Below, one piece after another: positions 13,986 through 21,436 of a stretch of 21,436 nt of DNA. Position 1 is the stretch's first letter; every line of letters begins with the position of its first letter. Under the pieces are notes generated by a model. It was not told the DNA's origin and searched no databases. It was given only the letters and a program-made list of their open reading frames with translations. Source of the DNA: an uncultured Clostridia bacterium (lineage in GTDB: Bacteria; Bacillota; Clostridia; TANB77; CAG-508); assembly GCA_934121885.1 (NCBI GenBank), contig CAKOVH010000016.1, positions 1-21,436 on the forward strand, read 5' to 3'. A program made the position numbers and the translations under genes.

Positions 13986-14925
13986 TAAGCATATTATATG
14001 CGTTACTATAGAGATTAGCTTTTTATATAGATAAAAAGAGATATGATAAAAAATTTAAAACAATAAAATATTATATTAAAAATAAATAAAAAAATTGAAG
14101 GTAAAAATATAAAATTAATTATTAAGGAAAATAAGAAAATTAAAGATATATAAAATTTTGATATAAAAATTAAATAAAATTAATAATTAATAACAGAAAA
14201 AATGTGAAAAAACAATGAGAAAAAATAAAGAATATAAAAAGGATAAAAACAAAGTGAGATATAATAAGATATTACAATAATATAGTAAACATAAAATTAA
14301 ACTAAGAAAAGTAATGAAAAAGTAGGAAACTATGAAAATAAATTCGTAAAAAATAGATAAAGTATAGTCAAAATAGAATAAGAAAGGAAGTAATAAAAAA
14401 TTGTCAAAAAGATATAAGGACGTATAATGAAAAATAAAATATAAGGTAGAGAAAAGTTCTAATGTAAGGCTTTTAGAAAAAAATAGTATAAAAATAGAAT
14501 AAAAATATGAAAGAATATATCAAAAAATAAAGAGGAAAAGTATCGGAATAAAAGTAATAATGGAAAAGAGTTAATATGTGCTTAGAAAAAGAAAATGGAA
14601 AATTACTTTTAGAAAAAAGGTATTATTTGATAATATACAAGAATCAAAAGCAAAAAATGAGAGAACATATAATCAAAAAGACAATATATTATAAAGATAA
14701 AAGAAAGAAATAAGAAAGTGATAAATGTATTGATAGAAAGAAGATAAAATGAATGCAATAGATGATAAAAAAAGCAATAAAAAGTAAACTAAAGTAAACA
14801 AAAAAATTATGAAATTCTAGAAGAAAATAACATTAAAAAATATATAAATATTAAGTAAAAAATAAGAAAAATATAAAAATAATTAATATTAAATATAAAA
14901 AACTAATATAAAAATATATAAAGGA

Positions 14926-15047
14926 AAAAAAATAAATGTCTTAAAAACGAAAATAAAAGATAAAAAATGAGGACAAAAAAATAAAAAGTAAAAATAGAAA
15001 AATTAGATAAAAATAAATAAATAAAATTATAAATTAAAAATAGAAAA
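14926..15047 (+). repeat. Perfect 122-bp direct repeat, copy 1
   Basis: Identical over 122 bp to 15961-16082 (offset 1035). Similarity continues with few changes for roughly 200 bp more on the right. It is the best-kept part of the A-rich repeat units. Confidence 0.9.
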
Positions 15048-15960
15048 TAAAATTAAATATAAAAGAAGAAAATAAAATCATAAATAAAATTTAATCTAAA
15101 AAAAATTTAGAAATAGAAAAAATTAAATAGAATAGAGATAAAAAATAGACAAAATAAAAATTAATAGATAAATGACAAATAAAAATAATAATTAATGATA
15201 GAAAAATATAAAAAAATAAAAATAAAATATTTTGATGGAAAAAAATAAAAAAAGAAAAAAGCAAGGCAAATGATAACCAAAAAACAAAAAATTAAACAGT
15301 AAACATAAAACAATACTAAATAGAACAAAGAAAAAATATAAAAAGGGTGGAGAATAATGAAAATAGAAGTATGAATACATATAAAGAGAATAAATTTGAA
15401 CAAAGTAAAATGAGAGAAAAAGATGTAGTAAAAATTGTCAAAAAGATACGTAAATGTATATTGAAAAATAGAAGATAAGATAGAAAAGAGCTTTAGAGGA
15501 AAGTGATTAAGAATAAAATTAGGAATAAGATATGAAAAAAATGCAAAAAGTAAAGAAAATTAAACGGGAAAAGTAACGGAATAAAGAGAAAAATAAAATA
15601 AAGGAAATATCCTATAAAAAGTAAAGAAAAAGAAGTTAGGCTTCAAAGATAGAATAGACTAAAGGGGTAAAAGAAGAATAGTCTACAAAAAAGAAAAAAC
15701 ATACAACTAAAAAGACAATATTTAATAAAGATACATCGAAGAAAAGAAGCACGAAAATGAAGAAATAAAAAAGTAATAAAAATATTGTTAGAAAAGGATA
15801 AAATAAATGCGATTGAAGATAAATAAAACAACAAAAAGTAAACTGATGTAAACAATAAAATTATAAAATTTAAGAGAAAAAGAAAATATAAAAATATTAA
15901 GTAAAAAAAGAAGAAAAATATAAAAAATTAATATTAAATAAAAATAAACTAATATAAAAG

Positions 15961-16082
15961 AAAAAAATAAATGTCTTAAAAACGAAAATAAAAGATAAAA
16001 AATGAGGACAAAAAAATAAAAAGTAAAAATAGAAAAATTAGATAAAAATAAATAAATAAAATTATAAATTAAAAATAGAAAA
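15961..16082 (+). repeat. Perfect 122-bp direct repeat, copy 2
   Basis: Identical to 14926-15047. A much-diverged third equivalent lies near 17041-17065, abutting the tadA promoter. Confidence 0.9.
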
Positions 16083-17099
16083 CAAAATTAAATATAAAAT
16101 AAGAAACTAAAAAATAAAAATATAAAATCATAAATAAAATTTAATCTAAATAAAAATTTAGAAATAGAAAAAATTAATTAAAAAGAATAGAGATAAAAAA
16201 TTGACAAAATAAAAATTAATAGATAAATAACAAATAAAAATAAGAATTAATAACAGAAAAAAGTGTGAAAATAATAAAAAAAATTAAATAATTTAAAAAT
16301 GAAAAGGATAAATAATATGGTAAATAATAGCAAAAAATAACACAGTAAATGGTAAACATAAAACTAAACTGGATAAAATAAGTAATGGAATAAAAAAAGA
16401 TAAGAGATAATGAAGATATAGGAATAATTACATATAAATATTATGAATTTAAACCATATAAAATTAGAAAAAAGAGACAACAAAAAATTGTCAAAAAGGT
16501 ATATGAATATATAGAGAAAAACAAAAAATAGAATACAGAGAATTTTTTGTGTAGAAGTGTTCATAAAAAAATGATGGAAAAAAAGAATAAAAGAAAGAGA
16601 AAAATAAAAAAAATAAAGGGGAAAGGTAACGGAATAAAAGTAAAATTAAAATAAGCTAAATGTGTGATAAAAAGAGAGAAAGGGAGACCAAAGTAAAAGG
16701 GAGAGAAACATCTAAGAAAAAGAAAGAAGTCAAAAATGAAAAAAGAAATATTGAATAACTAAAAAGACAATATATTGTGAAAGCAAAGAGAAGATGAATA
16801 ACAAAAAATAAAAGAAGAAAAAGTGATAATGATAATATTAGATAAAATGAATTCAATAAATGAGAAAAAACGATAAAAAGTAAACCGATGTAAACGATAA
16901 AATTATGAAATGTGAGAAAAAGAGAGTGTTAAATTTACATATAAATATTAAGTGAAAAAGGTAGAAAAATATAAAATATAAAAATATAATATTATAAATA
17001 TTATATAAAATGAAATTAAATTAATATGAAAAAATAAAAAAATAAATGCCTAAAAAAAAATAAATATTATTAATTATTTATATTAAAAAAATTACAATA

Positions 17100-17128
17100 T
17101 TGAAAAATTAATAAATATATGATATTTT
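17100..17128 (+). promoter_or_regulatory. Candidate promoter of tadA
   Basis: TTGAAA (17100-17105), 17-nt spacer, TATTTT (17123-17128), 30 nt before the ATG. The A/T-rich context lowers specificity. Confidence 0.4.
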
Positions 17129-17158
17129 AAAGATAATATAATAAAAGAGGAAAAATAT

Positions 17159-17635
17159 ATGGATGAAATTAAATTGAAAAATAAATTTATGAAGGAAGCA
17201 TTAAAGGAAGCACAAAAAGCATATGATAAAAATGAAATTCCTGTTGGTGCAGTTATTGTAAAAGATAATAAAATAATTGCGAGAGCACACAATATAAAAG
17301 AAGAAAAAAATGATACAACAAAACATGCTGAAATTATTGCAATACAAAAGGCAAGTAAAAAATTAGGCTCATGGAGATTATTAGATTGTGAAATGTATGT
17401 TACTTTAGAACCATGTTCGATGTGTGCAGGTGCTCTTATTCAAGCTAGATTAAAAAAGGTTAATATAGGCACAATGGATGCAAAGACAGGAGCATGTGGT
17501 TCTGTTTTAAATTTATTAGAAGATTATAAATTTAATCATAATGTTGAAATAGAAAAAGATATAATGAGAGAAGAATGTGAAAATATATTAAAAAAATTCT
17601 TTAAAAGACTAAGAGAAGAAAAATTAAAAAAATAA
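17159..17635 (+). CDS. tadA: tRNA-specific adenosine deaminase TadA
   Basis: TadA converts wobble adenosine 34 of tRNA-Arg(ACG) to inosine, which is essential for reading CGN codons. The 158-residue product has the zinc-dependent deaminase signature: HAE at 56-58 (proton shuttle E58) and PCSMC with C86 and C89, plus NEIPVGAVIV before and ACGSVLNLL after, as in the TadA family. AAGAGG lies 8 nt before ATG 17159. Length is normal. It starts right after the A-rich repeat region and is followed by tRNA-Ser on the same strand. Confidence 0.95.
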   Translation: MDEIKLKNKFMKEALKEAQKAYDKNEIPVGAVIVKDNKIIARAHNIKEEKNDTTKHAEIIAIQKASKKLGSWRLLDCEMYVTLEPCSMCAGALIQARLKKVNIGTMDAKTGACGSVLNLLEDYKFNHNVEIEKDIMREECENILKKFFKRLREEKLKK

Positions 17636-17662
17636 TATAAATAAAATCTCTTTTTATATTGA

Positions 17663-17691
17663 TTGAAGAAATTTAAATAATATGATAAAAT
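17663..17691 (+). promoter_or_regulatory. Candidate promoter of tRNA-Ser
   Basis: TTGAAG (17663-17668), 17-nt spacer, TAAAAT (17686-17691), 17 nt before the tRNA. Confidence 0.45.
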
Positions 17692-17708
17692 AATAATTAC
17701 TTTATTTT

Positions 17709-17801
17709 GGAGTGGTATCGAAGTGGTCATAACGAGGCTGACTCGAAATCAGTTAGATGTGTTAAAGCGTCCCGTGGGTTCGAATCCCACCCACTCCGCC
17801 A
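17709..17801 (+). tRNA. tRNA-Ser (anticodon CGA)
   Basis: A 93-nt class II tRNA: acceptor GGAGTGG/CCACTCC, anticodon stem GCTGA/TCAGT with loop CTCGAAA (anticodon CGA, reads UCG), a long variable arm, T-arm GTGGG/CCCAC with loop TTCGAAT, and an encoded GCCA end. Confidence 0.96.
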
Positions 17802-17828
17802 GTAATAATAAAAACAGGGGGAAAAGAA

Positions 17829-18569
17829 TTGGAAAAAGAAAAAAGAAAACAAATGATAAAAATGTGGGTAGCAATTTTAGTTTTAGCCATTATTTTTATA
17901 ATTGTAGGAGCAGTAATGATTCAATATGAAGTTGAAGGAGATAAAACCAAACCTTTTAATTTGTCTAAAATTGTTGTTGTAAGTACTGCAGAAGGTATGG
18001 AAAGTGATGGAAAAAATAAATGGAATTTTAAAGTTTTCCAAAACAATGATGTTTATTTATATATAGATAAAAATGAAAATTATCATGGAAGTAATGGAGA
18101 GATAAAAAAAGTAAGAATTGAAAATATAAAAATAACCAAAAGTCCCGAAGTAGGAAAAATAAAAGCATATATGCCTAGCAGTAAAGAAGGTAGATTATAT
18201 AATTATGATGAAGCGTATATTGTAAATGACAAATTAGAATATAAAGGAGCTAATAAAAGCAACTCTCAAACATTAGAAATTGGAGCACAAGGAGGATGTG
18301 CGTTAATTCGTTTTAGCAATACAAATTTAGGAGAATATTCATCTGATAAAGATAAAGAAATTATTCATGACGGAAGCTTAATAAAAAAACTTGAACTAGA
18401 TGAAGAAAAAATAAAATTTGAAGTTTCATTTGATTTAGTAATCGAAGTTGCAAATTACTCACATAGAGCAAATATTAAATTAGAAATGCCTTATGATAAT
18501 ATAAGTGAAAAAGGAACAACCAGTTTTGAAAAAACAGATATGAGTGATGTTATATTTAAAAGAGAATAA
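17829..18569 (+). CDS. Membrane-anchored extracytoplasmic protein of unknown function
   Basis: I do not recognise the family. The 246-residue product begins with a basic stretch (EKEKRKQMIK) and one hydrophobic segment (VAILVLAIIFIIVGAVMI, about residues 14-31), giving a signal anchor with the rest outside the cell. The outer part is predicted mostly beta: KIVVVSTAEGM, KWNFKVFQNNDVYLYI, a KVRIENIKITKSPEVGKIK strand set, ALIRFSNTNLGEY and a final KFEVSFDLVIEV. There are no catalytic motifs and no LPXTG. The start is TTG 17829, with GGGGG (17817-17821) at normal spacing; in-frame ATGs at 17853 and 17862 lie at or inside the anchor. It sits between tRNA-Ser and the SRP RNA. Confidence 0.8.
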   Translation: MEKEKRKQMIKMWVAILVLAIIFIIVGAVMIQYEVEGDKTKPFNLSKIVVVSTAEGMESDGKNKWNFKVFQNNDVYLYIDKNENYHGSNGEIKKVRIENIKITKSPEVGKIKAYMPSSKEGRLYNYDEAYIVNDKLEYKGANKSNSQTLEIGAQGGCALIRFSNTNLGEYSSDKDKEIIHDGSLIKKLELDEEKIKFEVSFDLVIEVANYSHRANIKLEMPYDNISEKGTTSFEKTDMSDVIFKRE

Positions 18570-18583
18570 ATTATATAAAATAC

Positions 18584-18612
18584 TTGATAAATTAATAAAA
18601 ACAGTATATAAT
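18584..18612 (+). promoter_or_regulatory. Promoter of the SRP RNA
   Basis: TTGATA (18584-18589), exactly 17 nt, TATAAT (18607-18612). It predicts a transcript start near 18619, where the folded RNA begins. Confidence 0.8.
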
Positions 18613-18618
18613 GCAAAT

Positions 18619-18755
18619 GGTATGAGAAGTTTAACTATTGTATGGAGGAGTCCAACAGAAACCTATGAACCTTGTCAGGTCCGGAAGGAAGCAGCAATAA
18701 ATAGTAATTTTTGTGTGGAATCTTCCATAGAATAGTTAAATAACTTACACCATTT
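18619..18755 (+). ncRNA. ffs: Signal recognition particle RNA (4.5S-type)
   Basis: The SRP domain IV core, containing TGTCAGGTCCGGAAGGAAGC with its GGAA loop and asymmetric bulge, lies at 18673-18692. The flanks form one long rod: GTATGGAG with CTTCCATA, TAACTATT with AATAGTTA, and outermost AAGTT/AACTT and GGT/ACC. The 3' end runs into ATTTTTTAT, a likely terminator. At about 137 nt it is longer than E. coli 4.5S RNA but lacks an evident Alu domain. It binds Ffh for membrane targeting. Its place just before dnaX is common in Firmicutes. Confidence 0.92.
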
Positions 18756-18790
18756 TTTATATGTATTAAAGAAAAAAGAGGTGATATACA

Positions 18791-20371
18791 TTGTCGTATA
18801 CTGCTTTATATAGAAAATTTAGACCACAAACATTTTCAGAGATAGTAGGTCAGGAACATATTACACAAACAATAAAAAATCAAATAATTGCAGGAAGAGT
18901 TGGACATGCATATCTTTTTAATGGAGGAAGAGGTACTGGAAAAACATCTGCTGCAAAGGTTTTGGCAAGAGCTATCAATTGCCTAAATCCGCAAGACGGC
19001 GAGCCTTGTAATGAATGTGAAATATGCAAAGCAGCACTTTCAGGATCTCTTACGGATATAGTAGAAATGGATGCTGCATCTAACAATAGCGTAGAAGATA
19101 TTAGAGCCATTAGAGAAGAAGTTAATTTTTTACCTACTGTTGCAAAATATAGAGTATATATTATAGATGAGGTTCATATGCTTTCAACAGGAGCTTTTAA
19201 TGCTTTACTTAAAACATTAGAAGAACCACCTGAACATGTTAAATTTATACTTGCAACAACTGAACCACAAAAATTACCAGCAACTATTCTTTCAAGATGT
19301 CAAAGATTTGATTTTAAAAAAATTTCTGATGAAAATATTAAGAAAAGACTATTGTTTGTATGTAATCAAAGTAATATAGAAATCACAGAAGAGGCATTAA
19401 ATTTAATTGCTGTTTTATCTGAAGGTGCAATGAGAGATGCTCTTAGCATATTAGAAAGATGCGTGCAAGATGGAGAAGACAAAATTGATGAAAATAAGAT
19501 AAAAGATTTAGTAGGAATACCAAAACTTGAAATGGTAACTAAAATAGTAGAGGCAGTTTTTAAATATGATGTAGAATCTGCTATTCCAGCAGTAAATGAT
19601 GTAATTGATGCAGGAAAAGATTTAAATAATTTATTATGGGAAATTATAAAATATATAAAAGATATATTAGTATATAAAGTTGGAGGAAAACTTCAAATAT
19701 ATAATAAGGAAGAAATAGAAAAAATAAAGAGTCTTGCAGAACTTGTAAGTAAGGAAAGATTATTACAAATTATTTATGATTTATCAGAACTTGAAAATGA
19801 TATGAAATGGTCTTCACAAAGAACTATTTTGTTCCAAGTAGAAATTATTAAATTGTGTAGTAAAATTATATTAACAAAAAGCATGGAAAATGTGGAAAAG
19901 CAAGAACAAAACGAAGCAAAAACTGCAGATAATTTAGAATATAAACAAATGCAAAGTGTGAAAACTCAAACGAATAATATAAAAAACACAGCAGTTCAAC
20001 CAAAAAAAACATATGCAGAAATTAAAGGAAATAATAATAAGGTTCAAAATTGGAGTAATATTGTTAATAGTTTAAAACAAACAGGAAAAATATTGTTATA
20101 TACAAATTTGCTAAACAGTGTCGCAATTGAAGTTAATGATATGACAATCGGAATATGTTTTCCAAATGGCTTAACACCTTTTGGAAAATCAATATTAGAA
20201 AAGCCTGAAAGCATTAATGAACTCTCAAAAATTTTATCAATAGAATATGGAAAAGAAATGAGAGTAAAAATTATAGAAGAATCACAGGAAAAAAATCAAG
20301 TAAAACAGCAAAGTGCAATTGAAAGCATGGCTGATGATTTAGATATCCCAATTAATATTATAGATGAATAA
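18791..20371 (+). CDS. dnaX: DNA polymerase III subunit gamma/tau
   Basis: DnaX is the clamp-loader ATPase of the replisome. The 526-residue product has Walker A GGRGTGKT (45-52), a four-cysteine zinc module (C64, C73, C76, C79), Walker B IIDEVHM with D126 and E127, and the SRC sensor motif in LPATILSRCQRFDF. Domains III and after follow, then a Lys/Gln/Asn-rich linker (about 375-420) and a C-terminal tau-like domain with WSNIVNSLKQTGK. The start is TTG 18791 after AGAGGTGAT, giving MSYTALYRKFRPQ, the canonical family start. It is followed closely by ybaB and recR, the standard conserved trio. Confidence 0.96.
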   Translation: MSYTALYRKFRPQTFSEIVGQEHITQTIKNQIIAGRVGHAYLFNGGRGTGKTSAAKVLARAINCLNPQDGEPCNECEICKAALSGSLTDIVEMDAASNNSVEDIRAIREEVNFLPTVAKYRVYIIDEVHMLSTGAFNALLKTLEEPPEHVKFILATTEPQKLPATILSRCQRFDFKKISDENIKKRLLFVCNQSNIEITEEALNLIAVLSEGAMRDALSILERCVQDGEDKIDENKIKDLVGIPKLEMVTKIVEAVFKYDVESAIPAVNDVIDAGKDLNNLLWEIIKYIKDILVYKVGGKLQIYNKEEIEKIKSLAELVSKERLLQIIYDLSELENDMKWSSQRTILFQVEIIKLCSKIILTKSMENVEKQEQNEAKTADNLEYKQMQSVKTQTNNIKNTAVQPKKTYAEIKGNNNKVQNWSNIVNSLKQTGKILLYTNLLNSVAIEVNDMTIGICFPNGLTPFGKSILEKPESINELSKILSIEYGKEMRVKIIEESQEKNQVKQQSAIESMADDLDIPINIIDE

Positions 20372-20386
20372 AGGAGAAGATAAGTT

Positions 20387-20728
20387 ATGTCAAAAAGAGG
20401 TGGATTCCCAGGAATGGGTGGATTTGGTGGAATGAACATCAATCAATTAATGAAAGAAGCAAAAAAAATGCAAGCAGATATGGAAAAATCACAAGAAGAA
20501 TTAGCTTCAAAAGAATTTGAAGCTACAGCTGGTGGAGGTGCTGTATCTGTTAAAGTTACAGGTGGAAAAGAATTAAAAGAAATTATTATAAAAAAAGAAG
20601 TTGTAGATCCAGAAGATGTTGAAATGCTACAAGACTTAATTTTAACATCAGTAAATGAAGCTTTAAGAAAAGTTGATAGTGCACAAGCAGCACAATTAGG
20701 AAAGTATAATATACCTGGATTAATGTAG
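20387..20728 (+). CDS. YbaB/EbfC family nucleoid-associated protein
   Basis: A small dimeric DNA-binding protein, 113 residues. A Gly/Met/Phe-rich N-terminus (GGFPGMGGFGGM) precedes the NINQLMKEAKKMQADMEKSQEELA helix; FEATAGGGAVSVKVTGGKELKEI is the central beta core, and DLILTSVNEALRKV the closing helix. It matches the YbaB fold and length. It lies 15 bp after dnaX with AAGGAGA before the ATG and 17 bp before recR, so the three genes are cotranscribed. Confidence 0.95.
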   Translation: MSKRGGFPGMGGFGGMNINQLMKEAKKMQADMEKSQEELASKEFEATAGGGAVSVKVTGGKELKEIIIKKEVVDPEDVEMLQDLILTSVNEALRKVDSAQAAQLGKYNIPGLM

Positions 20729-20745
20729 GAAGGACTTTATAAGAT

Positions 20746-21345
20746 ATGTCATATTATTCACCATCAATTGAAAAGTTAATAGAAGCATTTGAAAGATTAC
20801 CAAGTATAGGTAGTAAAACTGCAGCAAGACTTGCCTTTTATATGTTAAATGCAAGTGAAGAAGAAACAAATGAATTTATATCTGCAATTCAAAATGCAAA
20901 ACAAAATTTAAAATATTGTTCAAAATGTTACAACATTTCAGATACAGATCCATGCTCAATATGTAGTAATCCTTCAAGGGATATATCTACAATTTGTGTT
21001 GTAGAAGATGTAAAAGATGTTGTGGCAATGGAAAGAACTCATGAATTTAAAGGAGTATATCATGTACTTCATGGTAGTATTTCTCCAATGAATGGAGTGG
21101 GGCCTGACGATATTAAAATTAAAGAATTGCTTTCAAGATTAATGGAGGGGCAAGTTAAAGAAATAATACTTGCTACAAATCCTAGAGTTGAAGGAGAAGC
21201 TACAGCAATGTATATATCTAAGCTTGTAAAACCACTAGGAATAAAAGTTACTAGAATAGCTCACGGAATACCTGTTGGAGGAGATTTAGAGTATACAGAC
21301 GAAGTAACACTTGGAAAAGCATTAGAAGGAAGAAGAGAGTTATAA
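20746..21345 (+). CDS. recR: Recombination mediator protein RecR
   Basis: RecR with RecO and RecF loads RecA onto gapped DNA. The 199-residue product has a helix-hairpin-helix (LPSIGSKTAARLAFYML), a four-cysteine zinc finger (C58, C61, C70, C73), a Toprim domain starting at ICVVEDVKDVVAMERT and continuing through EIILATNPRVEGEATA, and a C-terminal RIAHGIPVGGDLEYTDEVTLGKAL motif. GTAGGAAGG precedes ATG 20746. It is the last gene of the dnaX-ybaB-recR operon. Confidence 0.97.
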   Translation: MSYYSPSIEKLIEAFERLPSIGSKTAARLAFYMLNASEEETNEFISAIQNAKQNLKYCSKCYNISDTDPCSICSNPSRDISTICVVEDVKDVVAMERTHEFKGVYHVLHGSISPMNGVGPDDIKIKELLSRLMEGQVKEIILATNPRVEGEATAMYISKLVKPLGIKVTRIAHGIPVGGDLEYTDEVTLGKALEGRREL

Positions 21346-21366
21346 TAAAAGAACCTAAATTATATG

Positions 21367-21390
21367 AAGTGAACCCAATATAGTGGACAC
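21367..21390. mobile_element. Possible IS3-family terminal inverted repeat
   Basis: The string GAAGTGAACCC...GTGGACAC after recR resembles the end of IS3/IS150-group elements (TGTCCAC...GGGTTCACTT on the other strand). No transposase is within the window, so this is a resemblance from memory only. Confidence 0.25.
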
Positions 21391-21404
21391 TGAAAAAAGA
21401 ATCT

Positions 21405-21436
21405 ATGGGACTACATTAATTTGTAGTCTCATATTT
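21405..21436 (+). terminator. Hairpin after recR, likely terminator
   Basis: ATGGGACTACA (21405-21415) pairs with TGTAGTCTCAT (21422-21432) with one G-T pair and a 6-nt loop. A T-run begins and is cut by the window end. Confidence 0.6.

Larger units (their letters stand above)
13986..17099. repeat. 3.1-kb gene-free A-rich region made of three degenerate ~1.03-1.05-kb direct repeats
   Basis: No credible gene is present: + is full of stops in every frame, and the short frames on - are Phe/Ile/Tyr low-complexity. The + strand is dominated by A, with G as the next marker; C is rare. Shared landmarks recur at steady spacing. TTGTCAAAAAG starts at 14401, 15435 and 16488. The G of AAAAGACAATAT lies at 14680, 15714 and 16766. 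The GTAAAC...GTAAAC motif recurs near 14783, 15838 and 16880. AAATG(T/C)C-TAAAAA lies near 14934, 15969 and 17044. The span equals three units. The TTGTC-to-GACAA interval is 278-279 bp in all three. Unit 3 keeps the most G and C. Function and origin unknown. Confidence 0.75.

Noticed and set aside
15161..15403. 80-codon and other 62-70-codon frames on - in the A-rich region (also near 15643, 16364, 16656)
   Set aside because: Phe/Ile/Tyr low-complexity translations that arise because the T-rich strand has few stops; no Shine-Dalgarno, no conservation between repeat units at the protein level.
13986..17099. CRISPR array or satellite
   Set aside because: The repeat unit is ~1 kb and degenerate, with no short regular repeat-spacer pattern and no cas genes.
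17723..17929. 68-codon frame on + starting inside tRNA-Ser
   Set aside because: It overlaps the tRNA and runs into the frame-shifted start of the membrane-protein gene; no independent support.
18544..18735. 63-codon frame on + over the SRP RNA
   Set aside because: It overlaps the end of the preceding gene and the folded SRP RNA, including the universally conserved core; not a protein gene.

Overview
The window is chromosomal DNA from a low-GC, spore-forming Bacillota, probably an uncultured gut-type Clostridia. The grounds are: A-rich purine-loaded sense strands, SpoIIM, the DapL route to diaminopimelate, TmcAL, strong GGAGG ribosome sites, and pseudopilins with a GITLIALVVTI-type start. The lineage assignment is inference; the gene identities rest on visible motifs.

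The main find is a diversity-generating retroelement (DGR). It consists of a pseudopilin-anchored target protein with three Ig-like (Big_2) domains and a C-type-lectin-like variable tail (9379-11247, variable repeat VR2 at 11128-11244), a MutS-domain-I-like accessory gene (11394-11843), an Avd-like accessory gene (11824-12225), the template repeat TR (12280-12399), and a DGR-type reverse transcriptase on the opposite strand (12723-13694). All 16 substitutions between TR and VR2 fall on TR adenines. A second target, cut by the left window edge (1-289), carries VR1 about 12 kb away. VR1 differs from TR at 19 adenines and at 7 non-adenine positions; six of those seven are A in VR1, as if it had been written from another, more adenine-rich template.

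Layout: 1-289 second DGR target (3' end); 404-2482 dapF (with a one-base frame break) and dapL; 2487-2921 rnhA (convergent); 3054-4901 tmcAL-coaE; 5026-5813 two hypothetical genes; 5885-7078 endonuclease Q; 7151-7810 spoIIM; 7929-8810 xerD; 8926-9159 small HTH regulator, divergent from the DGR target with a palindrome between them; 9256-13694 DGR; 13871-13947 tRNA-Arg(CCU); 13986-17099 a 3.1 kb A-rich gene-free stretch made of three degenerate ~1.03-1.05 kb direct repeats; 17159-17635 tadA; 17709-17801 tRNA-Ser(CGA); 17829-18569 membrane-anchored unknown; 18619-18755 SRP RNA; 18791-21345 dnaX-ybaB-recR.

How the parts work together: the reverse transcriptase with Avd is expected to copy the TR RNA with errors at adenines and transfer the cDNA into the VRs, so the tails of two pilin-like surface proteins vary while their scaffolds stay fixed. 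The DGR sits among housekeeping genes with no phage genes nearby, so it looks like a cellular, not prophage, system. Points that stand out: the pilin-type display scaffold, a distant second target with a foreign template signature, the inverted RT orientation, the MutS-like protein lacking the mismatch-reading Glu, a GC-rich foldable leader before it, and the triple A-rich repeat next door.
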